From Roseococcus pinisoli (GTDB lineage Bacteria; Pseudomonadota; Alphaproteobacteria; Acetobacterales; Acetobacteraceae), in NCBI RefSeq assembly GCF_018413645.1, contig NZ_JAHCDA010000001.1, forward strand, positions 1,116,001 to 1,180,000: a stretch of DNA of 64,000 nucleotides. The letters run 5' to 3'. Positions 1 to 6,229 of this stretch are shown here, piece after piece (position 1 is the stretch's first letter; each line of letters starts with the position of its first letter). A program made the translations under genes and the position numbers. The notes beneath the pieces are model-generated. The model was not told the DNA's origin. It ran no database searches and saw only the letters and a program-made list of their open reading frames with translations.

Positions 1-2
1 CC

Positions 3-359
3 ACGGGCGAGGCACTGTTCTGCGGCGACACGCTCTTCGCCGCGGGCTGCGGCCGGCTTCTGGAAGGCACGCCGGAGGAGATGTTCGCCTCGCTGCGCAA
101 GCTGACCGTGCTGCCGGAGGCGACGAAGATCTGCTGCGGGCATGAATATACGCTTTCCAACATCCGCTACGCCCTGAGCGTCGAGCCGGCTAATGCGGCG
201 CTGAAGGCGTTCGAGGCGCAGGCGAAGGCGCTGCGCGCGGAAGGAAAGCCGACCCTGCCAACGACGCTCGGCACGGAGCACGCCATCAACCCCTTCCTGC
301 ATGCGCGGGACGTGGCGCATTTCGCCGAGCTGCGCGCCGGCAAGGACAACTTCCGCTGA
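3..359 (+). CDS. gloB: Hydroxyacylglutathione hydrolase (glyoxalase II), C-terminal part
   Basis: The 5' end lies outside the window; 118 codons remain, in the frame opening at base 3. The visible part carries the late metal-site motifs of the glyoxalase II metallo-beta-lactamase fold: FCGDTLF, with the bridging aspartate, and CCGHEYT, with a metal-binding histidine. The family's C-terminal substrate-binding helices follow, ending in NPFLHARD. The enzyme hydrolyses S-D-lactoylglutathione to D-lactate and glutathione in the cytoplasmic methylglyoxal detoxification route. A GST gene follows 57 nt downstream, which fits a glutathione theme. The family match is clear; nothing can be said about the start. 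Confidence 0.93.
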   Translation, partial: TGEALFCGDTLFAAGCGRLLEGTPEEMFASLRKLTVLPEATKICCGHEYTLSNIRYALSVEPANAALKAFEAQAKALRAEGKPTLPTTLGTEHAINPFLHARDVAHFAELRAGKDNFR

Positions 360-364
360 GACGG

Positions 365-390
365 CGGGGGCCTCGCGGCCCCCGTTCTCC
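365..390 (+). terminator. Hairpin after gloB
   Basis: An 8-bp perfect stem, CGGGGGCC/GGCCCCCG, closes a TCGC loop and is followed by TTCTCC. It sits 5 nt after the gloB stop and before the GST gene. The short U-poor tail makes it a moderate intrinsic terminator candidate. Confidence 0.5.
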
Positions 391-416
391 CCGGCACGCC
401 TCACAGGAATCCGATC

Positions 417-1007
417 ATGAAGCTGCATTTTTCCGCCGCCAGCCCCTTCGTCCGCAAGGTCAGCGCCGTTGCCCTGCACCACGGCATCGAGCTGGACCGC
501 GTCGTCACCAACCCCCATCTCAGCCCGCCGCATCTCCTCGTCGACAATCCGCTCTCCAAGGTGCCGGCGCTGGTGCTCGACAACGGCATGTCGCTGCCCG
601 ACAGCCCGGTGATCTGCGAGTATCTCGACAGCATCGGTACGGCGGCGAAGCTCTATCCCGCGGCCGGCGCGCCGCGCTGGGAGGCGCTTCGCCTCGCCGC
701 CCTGGCCGACGGCATGCTTACCGTCTCGGTGCTGCGCCGCGGCCTCTCGATCCAGCCGGTCGAGGAGGCGCGCACGGCGATGATCGAGCGGCAGAAGATC
801 GCGGTGGCCCGCACGCTCGCCCAGCTGGAGCAGGAAACGCTGCCGGCCACGCTGAACATCGGCGTCATCGGCCTGGTCTGCGCGCTGGGCTACCTCGACT
901 TCCGTTTCGGCGATGATGACTGGCGGGCCCGCCACCCCGCGCTGGCGGCCTTCTTCGCCGCGCAGTCGGAGAACCCGATCTTCGCCCAGACGGCCCCGCA
1001 GGGGTGA
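417..1007 (+). CDS. Glutathione S-transferase family protein
   Basis: This 196-aa protein has the usual cytosolic GST size. The N-terminal thioredoxin-like half begins MKLHFSAASPFVRKV; SPFVRK is the active-site loop, with Ser as the likely catalytic residue. It includes the cis-Pro segment SKVPALVLDNG and the glutathione gamma-glutamyl contact DSPVICEYLD. An all-helical C-terminal half follows. It probably conjugates or reduces electrophilic substrates with glutathione; the substrate is unknown. Its stop overlaps the GTG start of the cupin gene by 4 nt, so the two are likely translationally coupled. Confidence 0.88.
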   Translation: MKLHFSAASPFVRKVSAVALHHGIELDRVVTNPHLSPPHLLVDNPLSKVPALVLDNGMSLPDSPVICEYLDSIGTAAKLYPAAGAPRWEALRLAALADGMLTVSVLRRGLSIQPVEEARTAMIERQKIAVARTLAQLEQETLPATLNIGVIGLVCALGYLDFRFGDDDWRARHPALAAFFAAQSENPIFAQTAPQG

Positions 1008-1447
1008 ATCTGCGCGATCCCGCGCTGGATCCGGCCGCCGTGATCGCGGCGCTGGACCTGCGCCCTCACCCCGAGGGCGGCCATTACCGGGAGGTCTGGC
1101 GCGATGCGCCGGCCTCGGGTGGGCGCGGGGCGGGGACGGCAATCTACTACCTGCTGGGGCCGGGCGAGCGCAGCCATTGGCATCGCGTCGATGCCGCGGA
1201 GGCCTGGCACTGGTATGCGGGCGGGCCGCTGGCCCTGCGGATTTCGGCCTCCGGGCAGGAGGTCGAGGAACGGCGGCTCGGCCCCGAGCTGGCGGCCGGC
1301 GAGCAGCCCTTCGGCCTCGTGCCACCGGGCTGGTGGCAGGCGGCGGCGCCCCTGCAGGGATGGGTGCTCTGCGGCTGCACCGTCTCGCCCGCCTTCGAGT
1401 TCTCCCGGTTCGAGATGGCGTCGCCTGGCTGGGAGCCCGGCGCATGA
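1004..1447 (+). CDS. Cupin-fold DUF985 family protein
   Basis: This 147-aa protein starts with GTG inside a GTGA overlap with the GST stop. It has the DUF985 (Cupin_5) signature: HPEGGHYREVW near residue 25, TAIYYLLGPGERSHWHRVDA in the middle, then EAWHWYAGGPL and a late VPPGWWQAA. The histidines in the SHWHR and EAWHW segments are the likely metal ligands of the cupin barrel. The family's reaction is poorly defined; some members resemble sugar epimerases, so I assign no substrate. It also overlaps the next gene by ATGA, making a three-gene coupled run. Confidence 0.82.
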   Translation: MNLRDPALDPAAVIAALDLRPHPEGGHYREVWRDAPASGGRGAGTAIYYLLGPGERSHWHRVDAAEAWHWYAGGPLALRISASGQEVEERRLGPELAAGEQPFGLVPPGWWQAAAPLQGWVLCGCTVSPAFEFSRFEMASPGWEPGA

Positions 1448-2049
1448 GCACTTCGCTGGCCTGGGACGAGCGCTATGCCGGCGGCGGCTTCCAGTTCGGC
1501 GACGCCCCCAACGAATACCTCCTGGCCCAGGCCCGGCGCCTGCGGCCCGGCCTATCTGCCCTGGCCATCGGCGACGGCGAGGGCCGCAACGGCGTCTGGC
1601 TCGCGGGCCAGGGGCTGGAGGTCACCTCGCTCGATTGGTCGCCCGTCGGGCTGGAGAAGGCGCAGGCCCTGGCCAAAGCGCGGGGGCTGCGCCTGCAGAC
1701 CGTCGTCGCCGATGCCGCGAGCTGGGACTGGCCCGAGGCGCGCTTCGACCTGATCGCCTGGATCTACCTGCACCTGCCGCCGGCCGATCGCGCGCGGGCC
1801 ACCGCGGGCGCCCACCAGGCCCTGAAGCCCGGCGGGCTGCTGGTGCTGGAATGCTTCAGCCCCGCCCAGCAGGGCCGGCGCAGCGGCGGGCCGAAGCTGC
1901 CCGAGCTCCTCTGGGATCGCGGTATCGTCGAGCGGGGATTCGAGGGCTGGGAGATCCTGGAGCTGACCGAGGGCGCCGTCCGGCTGGACGAGGGGCCGCG
2001 CCACCAGGGCCTGGCCGAGGTCGTGCGGGCGGTGCTGCGCCGTCCCTGA
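1444..2049 (+). CDS. Class I SAM-dependent methyltransferase (TehB-like)
   Basis: This 201-aa protein starts in an ATGA overlap with the cupin gene. The N-terminus WDERYAGGGFQFGDAPNEYL is typical of small TehB/thiopurine-type methyltransferases. Motif I is ALAIGDGEGRNGVWLA; the first acidic residue (SLDWSP) binds the ribose and VVADAASWDW surrounds the adenine. A KPGGLLVLECFSP strand follows. It likely methylates a small thiol, metalloid or other xenobiotic, consistent with the upstream GST, but the substrate is not visible. It is the last gene of the coupled run. Confidence 0.85.
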   Translation: MSTSLAWDERYAGGGFQFGDAPNEYLLAQARRLRPGLSALAIGDGEGRNGVWLAGQGLEVTSLDWSPVGLEKAQALAKARGLRLQTVVADAASWDWPEARFDLIAWIYLHLPPADRARATAGAHQALKPGGLLVLECFSPAQQGRRSGGPKLPELLWDRGIVERGFEGWEILELTEGAVRLDEGPRHQGLAEVVRAVLRRP

Positions 2050-2057
2050 CGCGGCCC

Positions 2058-2082
2058 GCAACCGTGGGGTCGGCCGCCCGTT
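2058..2082 (+). promoter_or_regulatory. Candidate EcfG-type promoter for the 58-aa protein
   Basis: GCAAC (2058-2062), 16 nt, then CGTT (2079-2082). This is the same pattern found before csbD, the repeat lipoprotein and the AI-2E permease gene. The -10 ends 8 nt before the ATG at 2091, so the mRNA would start at or next to the start codon. Confidence 0.5.
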
Positions 2083-2090
2083 TGGAAGGC

Positions 2091-2267
2091 ATGAAGCGCA
2101 AATCCGACACCCCTTCCTCCCCCGGCGAAGCCAAAGGCAAGCCCGACAACAGCCGCGAGCGCACCGAGGACGAGATGGAGAAGGGCCTGCCCGCGAACCA
2201 GCGCCGCGGCCCGCAGGACAAGAGCGACCAGCGGCCGGCGCCGGACAAGTCGACCCACGATCAATAG
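2091..2267 (+). CDS. Small hydrophilic, probably disordered protein
   Basis: This 58-aa protein begins MKRKSDTPSSPGEAKGK. It is almost free of hydrophobic residues and rich in K, R, D, E, P, S and Q (for example RTEDEMEKGLPANQRRG), so it is probably disordered. I recognise no domain. It has a GGAAGG sequence just before the ATG and an EcfG-like promoter immediately upstream, which suggests a stress-induced protein, perhaps hydrophilin-like; that role is an inference. If transcription starts about 8 nt after the -10, the mRNA would be nearly leaderless and the GGAAGG would not be transcribed in full. Confidence 0.6.
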   Translation: MKRKSDTPSSPGEAKGKPDNSRERTEDEMEKGLPANQRRGPQDKSDQRPAPDKSTHDQ

Positions 2268-2311
2268 CCGGCCTTAACGCCCAACGGGTCAGGGACGGCT
2301 GACGTCTGTCC

Positions 2312-2794
2312 TCAGGCCGGCGTGAGCGGCAGGATCTGGGCGCCAGGGGCGGCCGCCGCGGCGCGATCCAGCGGTGTCGTCCGGCTGGCCTCGCCGGCAT
2401 CGTCATGCAGCGTGGCGAGCCACGCGACATGGCGCGAATAAGCGGGCGCCTCGGCCCCCGCATACCAGGCGATGGCGGCGCCGGTGCGGGCGAGGAGCAG
2501 ATCCAGCGCCGCCCTGCGATCATCCACGCCGTCGTCTTTCACCACCTGCCGCGGTAGCATCGGGGTCACGACCTGGACGCCGGTTACCGGGCAGGGAACG
2601 ATCCGCAGGCTCGCCGCCTCGGCCTCCACGGCTTCCTCGAGGAAGAAGACGTCGCGGTCGCGGGCGATGCCGCGCATGAGGAGGCGGAGGCGATCCGCCT
2701 CGGCCCATCGCACCGGGGAAAAGCAGATGATGGGGGCGTTGAAGGTCCGTAACGCCGCAGCGGCTACGTAATTCGTCCCGTCCATGGTCGACAT
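2312..2794 (-). CDS. Stand-alone N-terminal domain of a glycosyltransferase, likely degenerate
   Basis: This 160-aa protein resembles only the N-terminal domain of roughly 400-aa family-1 glycosyltransferases. The opening strand APIICFSPVRW and the RDRDVFFLEEAVE and GVQVVTPMLP segments match that domain's usual order. The usual RPQHL motif is replaced by ADRLRLL, and the catalytic C-terminal domain is absent. I chose ATG 2794, which has AGGA 8 nt upstream, over the TTG at 2809. A weak EcfG-like pair (GAAAC-N16-AGTT, 2869 to 2845) lies upstream. It could be a decayed gene or a repurposed domain; catalysis is unlikely. Confidence 0.6.
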   Translation of the reverse strand: MSTMDGTNYVAAAALRTFNAPIICFSPVRWAEADRLRLLMRGIARDRDVFFLEEAVEAEAASLRIVPCPVTGVQVVTPMLPRQVVKDDGVDDRRAALDLLLARTGAAIAWYAGAEAPAYSRHVAWLATLHDDAGEASRTTPLDRAAAAAPGAQILPLTPA

Positions 2795-2936
2795 CTCATC
2801 CTGAGCCAAAGATGCCGACGGCCAGACGCCGCATCCGGGACGAGAACTCTCGGCAAAGGGCGCGGTTTCCGCGGAAACTACAAAATCGGCTGGATCGCGG
2901 GCAAAATTCGTGCCATTCTATGCCGAAGAATAAAGA

Positions 2937-3155
2937 TCAGGCGGTGCCAGGCGTTTTCTTGCGGTCGCGCTCGATCAATTCCAGCAACGCCGCCGGGATC
3001 GGCTCGCTGGCGATGTCGTCATACATCTTGTGAAGGCCCCGCTCGAGCCACAGCTCGAATGCAACATCGGGCGCGGCCTTTCGGCCCCGCCCGGCGTTCC
3101 CGAGGGTCTGCGTCGCCGCAGACCTCTTGGACGAACCTTCGGAACTATCGGACAC
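2937..3155 (-). CDS. nepR: Anti-sigma factor NepR
   Basis: This 72-aa protein has the NepR core LHKMYDDIASEPIPAALLEL at residues 41-60: the two amphipathic helices that clamp sigma EcfG. The N-terminus is disordered (SEGSSKRSAATQ). In the known partner switch NepR sequesters EcfG until phosphorylated PhyR binds NepR. Its start lies 8 nt downstream of the ecfG stop on the same strand, so ecfG-nepR is an operon and the anti-sigma rises with its sigma factor. phyR lies upstream of ecfG on the opposite strand, completing the module. Confidence 0.93.
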   Translation of the reverse strand: MSDSSEGSSKRSAATQTLGNAGRGRKAAPDVAFELWLERGLHKMYDDIASEPIPAALLELIERDRKKTPGTA

Positions 3156-3163
3156 GAAGGCTC

Positions 3164-3799
3164 CTAGGAGAGACGGGCGCCGTCTCCGGCATAGTTGGGA
3201 GGAGTCGACACCTTAGTGCGGGTGGCCGCCTGTCGCACCTGCCGCTTGGCGGAGGGCTTGGAGACGGGCGCCTCCTCGTCTTCACCCAGCATCCAGATCT
3301 TGAGCTGCTTGCGGGCGCGGAAGACGCGGCACTTCAGGGTGCCGACGGCGACGCCGAGCTGCTCGGACGCCTCTTCGTAGGACAGGCCCTGAACCGAGAT
3401 CATCATGAGGACGAGGCGCTGATCGGAAGGAAGGCGGGCGAGATTGGCGCGCAGCTCCTTGAAAGCGATGTTCTCCTCCTGGCCGCCACTGCGTCCCAGC
3501 AGCGACGAGGGGGCATCCTCGATATCCACCGTCTCGCGGCGGCGCCGGAAGTTGGAGAAGAATCGGTTGCGCATGATGCGCGTCATCCAGGCGCGGAAGT
3601 TCGTTCCGGGCTCGAAGGAATGCTGCGCCGCCAGCGCATTCGTCACCGCCGCCTGGACAAGGTCCTCGGCGTCGGCGCGGTGACGGGTCAGCGCCAGCGC
3701 CTGCTGACGCAGGGACGGCAGCGCGCTCAGGAGCAGGTCGTGGAAGGACGGCAGCGGTGCGGCGGAAGTATCGGCCTGCTCGGCGACATTCGGGCGCAT
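3164..3799 (-). CDS. ecfG: ECF sigma factor EcfG (general stress response)
   Basis: This 211-aa sigma factor has region 2 (ALTRHRADAEDLVQAAVTNA through FRAWMTRIMRNRFFSNFRRR) and region 4 (LPSDQRLVLMMISVQGLSYE and EQLGVAVGTLKCRVFRARKQ), and no sigma-1 or -3 regions. It directs RNA polymerase to general stress promoters. ATG 3799 is preferred over the in-frame ATG at 3823 because GAGGAG lies 7 nt upstream and because the candidate promoter at 3833-3857 would put the transcript start near 3825. A charged tail after region 4 (KPSAKRQVRQAAT) is variable in the family. The presence of its own promoter pattern implies positive autoregulation. Confidence 0.93.
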   Translation of the reverse strand: MRPNVAEQADTSAAPLPSFHDLLLSALPSLRQQALALTRHRADAEDLVQAAVTNALAAQHSFEPGTNFRAWMTRIMRNRFFSNFRRRRETVDIEDAPSSLLGRSGGQEENIAFKELRANLARLPSDQRLVLMMISVQGLSYEEASEQLGVAVGTLKCRVFRARKQLKIWMLGEDEEAPVSKPSAKRQVRQAATRTKVSTPPNYAGDGARLS

Positions 3800-3832
3800 C
3801 TGGAACTCCTCGGGACTTCTCATGAACCGTAC

Positions 3833-3857
3833 AACTTGCGGGAAAGGTCAGGGTTGC
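3833..3857 (-). promoter_or_regulatory. Candidate autoregulatory EcfG promoter of ecfG-nepR
   Basis: On the minus strand, GCAAC (3857-3853), 16 nt, then AGTT (3836-3833). It lies about 35 nt before the ecfG ATG at 3799. It matches the GTT core of the -10 and shares the GCAAC -35 with the other sites in this window. Confidence 0.5.
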
Positions 3858-4315
3858 ATGCCCCTGACGGAATCTTTGAAAAAATCTTCGCTTTGCGGTC
3901 GGCCCGGCTGCAACCCGCGTCGCGACGGGGGGTTAGCACCCGCAATGATCCCATCCGGTCGTCAACCATGCTCGCCACGGCAGAGTTCGCCATGCCCGCG
4001 CGCAGGGGATCCTGGCCATGGCTGGCCGTCAGGCGCCCGGCGCCTGCTCCCGTCTTTTCCGCGCTGCCACATGCCATCATGGCGACCCGATGCTCCTGGT
4101 TCCGGCAACGAAACCGAGGATTACCCTAAACCTGCGCGGCCTCTCCATGCAATCGCTCCGGTGCATGGGTCGCAAATGGCTGCAAATGCATCATATTTTC
4201 GGCGGTGCATGCATCTGCCCGACGTTTCTCCGAAGCCCCCTGCCCAGCGGTGGGGTTTCCGCCTTTACATTGCACCAACCGGCCTTGATAGATTCGGTGC
4301 CCAGGAGCCTTCGCC
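3858..4315. other. Intergenic region between divergent ecfG-nepR and phyR
   Basis: With the ecfG promoter this makes 516 nt without a convincing gene. Apart from that promoter I see one plus-strand pair, GCAAC (3910-3914)-N16-GGTT (3931-3934), which could start a long phyR leader but lies about 380 nt from phyR. The stretch 4130-4300 is less GC-rich than its surroundings. No RNA gene is recognisable. Confidence 0.4.
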
Positions 4316-5029
4316 ATGACATCCGCCACTGAGCTGATCGCCGTCCTTCCCTACGCCCGCCGCTTCGCGCGCGCGCTGACGGGGAGCCAGGCCGAAGGCG
4401 ACGCGCTGGTCGCCCAGGCCATTCCCGATCTTTCCGACGAGCTATCGGTGAAGCTGGCGCTCTATGCCCGCATCGCCCGGCTGACCCAGGACATGGATAT
4501 CGCCGGTTCGGGCCGGAAGCTGGGCCGGCATCTCCTACTCCTGACCTCGCTGGAGGAGATCACCCTCGCCGAGGCCGCCCAGGTCGTGGGCCTTGACGAG
4601 GAGGAGGCGACCGAGCGGCTGGCCGAGGCACGGGCCGCCGTGAAGGCCGCCTCGGCGACGGAGGTCCTCATCATCGAGGACGAGCCGGTCATCGCGATGG
4701 ACCTGCGCATGCTGGTGCAGGGCTGCGGCCATCGGGTGGTGGGCATCGCGGCCACCGAGGCCGAGGCCGTCCGCCTGGCGGCCGAGAAGGGTGCCGGGCT
4801 GATCCTGGCCGACATCAACCTCGGCCGCGGCGGCAACGGCATCCAGGCCGTGCGGCGCATCCTGGAGACGCTGGACATCCCGGTGATCTTCGTCACCGCC
4901 TATCCGGAGCAGCTGCTCACCGCACAGGGGGTCGAGCCGGCCTTCGTCATGCGCAAGCCCTTCGATCCGGTGACGCTCGCGATCTTCACCTACCAGGCCA
5001 TCACGGCGGGCCGCGTCCCCCTCCACTGA
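4316..5029 (+). CDS. phyR: Response regulator PhyR (anti-anti-sigma factor)
   Basis: This 237-aa protein has an N-terminal sigma-like domain (residues 1-105, mimicking sigma regions 2 and 4) and a C-terminal receiver (115-230). The receiver keeps the acidic pair E121/D122, the phosphoacceptor D166 (LILADINLGRG), T194 in FVTAYPE and K214 in MRKPFDP: the FATGUY-type layout seen in PhyR. Phosphorylation opens the sigma-like domain, which then captures NepR and frees EcfG. It is divergent from ecfG-nepR. The HWE kinase at 14217-17078 belongs to the class that phosphorylates PhyR-type regulators, though the pairing here is inferred. Confidence 0.95.
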   Translation: MTSATELIAVLPYARRFARALTGSQAEGDALVAQAIPDLSDELSVKLALYARIARLTQDMDIAGSGRKLGRHLLLLTSLEEITLAEAAQVVGLDEEEATERLAEARAAVKAASATEVLIIEDEPVIAMDLRMLVQGCGHRVVGIAATEAEAVRLAAEKGAGLILADINLGRGGNGIQAVRRILETLDIPVIFVTAYPEQLLTAQGVEPAFVMRKPFDPVTLAIFTYQAITAGRVPLH

Positions 5030-5050
5030 TCGGTCCCGCGCTGCGCCGCT

Positions 5051-5076
5051 GCAACTCTCGCCCGATCTGCGGCGTT
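5051..5076 (+). promoter_or_regulatory. Candidate EcfG promoter of csbD
   Basis: GCAAC (5051-5055), 17 nt, then CGTT (5073-5076), 44 nt before the csbD start. It differs from the published GGAAC-N16/17-CGTT pattern only in the second -35 base. Confidence 0.6.
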
Positions 5077-5120
5077 TGTTTCGGCAGTACGCAAGACGCG
5101 AATCCGTAGGAGGTAGCGCC

Positions 5121-5318
5121 ATGAACTGGGACACGATCAAGGGTAACTGGAAGCAGATGACGGGCTCCGTGAAGGAGCAGTGGGGCAAGCTCACCGATGA
5201 TGACTTGACCATCATCGAAGGGCGCCGCGACCAGCTCATCGGCCAGATCCAGGAACGTTATGGAATCGCGAAGGAAGAAGCGGAAGCACAGGTGAAGTCC
5301 TGGGAGAGCCGTTACTAG
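5121..5318 (+). CDS. CsbD family stress protein
   Basis: This 65-aa protein has the whole CsbD-like domain: MNWDTIKGNWKQMTGSVKEQ, then WGKLTDDDL, IIEGRRDQLIGQIQERYGI and a C-terminal EAQVKSWESRY. GGAGG lies 8 nt before the ATG, so this start is preferred over the longer frame from 5076. CsbD proteins are general-stress-induced (sigma B in Bacillus) but their biochemical role is unknown. The EcfG-like promoter upstream and phyR next door make it a likely output of the general stress response here. Confidence 0.92.
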   Translation: MNWDTIKGNWKQMTGSVKEQWGKLTDDDLTIIEGRRDQLIGQIQERYGIAKEEAEAQVKSWESRY

Positions 5319-5348
5319 GCGCTGAGGCGAAAACGCGACGACTTCGGA

Positions 5349-5376
5349 CGCCGCCGGTTCGAGAGGGCCGGCGGCG
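5349..5376 (+). terminator. Hairpin between csbD and the DUF1328 gene
   Basis: A 9-bp stem, CGCCGCCGG/CCGGCGGCG, with a 10-nt loop, followed by TTCTGG. The poor U tail suggests partial termination, so csbD could be expressed above the next gene. Confidence 0.4.
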
Positions 5377-5418
5377 TTCTGGCCTCCGGCCCTCAGACAT
5401 TCCCGGAAAGGACCAAAG

Positions 5419-5583
5419 ATGCTGACCTGGACACTTATCTTCCTCGTGGTGGCGCTGATCGCCGGCCTGTTCGGATTTGGTGGCATCGCTTCCGCCGCCA
5501 CCGGCATCGCCCGCGTCCTCTTCTTCGTCTTCCTCGTGCTCTTCGCCGTGTCGCTCCTGGCCGGCCATGGCGTCCGCCTCTGA
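5419..5583 (+). CDS. DUF1328 (YtjA-like) small membrane protein
   Basis: This 54-aa protein consists of two hydrophobic helices: [19 protein letters not shown] and, after the [11 protein letters not shown] turn, [18 protein letters not shown]. This is the DUF1328 layout of an inner-membrane protein. GGAAAGGA precedes the ATG at a suitable distance. Family members are often stress-induced; no function is established. It lies 100 nt after csbD, and the next gene follows its stop by one base, so the three may be cotranscribed. Confidence 0.87.
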   Translation: MLTWTLIFLVVALIAGLFGFGGIASAATGIARVLFFVFLVLFAVSLLAGHGVRL

Positions 5584-5584
5584 C

Positions 5585-6229
5585 ATGCCGGGCCGCCGTC
5601 GCCTGCTGCTGGCAGGGGCGGCTTTGGCCCCGGGCCTCGCCGCCGCCGCACAGGCGCGCGATCCGCGCGGCCTCTGGTTCGACCCGACGCAGCTCCCTTC
5701 CTATTCCGGGCGGCTCGCGCGCTGGATCTCCAATCCGGCCGGCGAGGTGGATCGCGGCCTGCTGCGGGAGGGCACGCAGTTCGTCTTCCCGCCCGCCGAG
5801 GCCGAGGGGCTGATGGCCACGATCGAGGCCGGGGGCTCCATCGCCGTCTGGGGGATCCGCGCCCGCACCGCGCCGGTCATCACCATGCTGGCCTGGGCCA
5901 GGACGGCCTCGGATCCCGCGAGCTTCGTGGAGCGCCCCGCCTGGTTCGCGAATTCCCGCACGGGAACGGCGCCCATCACCCTCGCGGGCCGCGTGCTGGC
6001 GCCGCTGCTGACGCCGCAGGGCGAGGGCATGGGCGTCATCCTCGCCGAAGGAGAGGCCATCCAGCTGACCGTCGAGCAGCACAAGGCCTTCGGCGGAAGG
6101 CTCGCGCCGGGTGAGGAAGTAGCAGCGGAGGGGCTCGGCACGCGCCGCGGCGAGCTCGTGGCGATCGAGGCCCGCCGCCTCGGCAAGGACGTCAACTCCC
6201 TCGAAGGGCTACCCGAGCCAACCCCATGA
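5585..6229 (+). CDS. Exported protein of unknown function, Tat-type leader
   Basis: This 214-aa protein starts with MPGRRRLLLAGAALAPGLAA, then AQA before a likely cleavage site: an arginine-led hydrophobic leader that could use Tat or Sec. I recognise no domain. The middle (ATIEAGGSIAVWGIRARTAP, then ITLAGRVLAPLLTP) looks beta-rich, possibly a nucleic-acid-free OB-like fold; that is speculative. There is no clear ribosome-binding site, so the start could be the in-frame ATG at 5567 inside the DUF1328 gene; coupled translation is likely. The stop overlaps the ABC gene by 4 nt (ATGA), suggesting linked function in the envelope. Confidence 0.72.
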   Translation: MPGRRRLLLAGAALAPGLAAAAQARDPRGLWFDPTQLPSYSGRLARWISNPAGEVDRGLLREGTQFVFPPAEAEGLMATIEAGGSIAVWGIRARTAPVITMLAWARTASDPASFVERPAWFANSRTGTAPITLAGRVLAPLLTPQGEGMGVILAEGEAIQLTVEQHKAFGGRLAPGEEVAAEGLGTRRGELVAIEARRLGKDVNSLEGLPEPTP

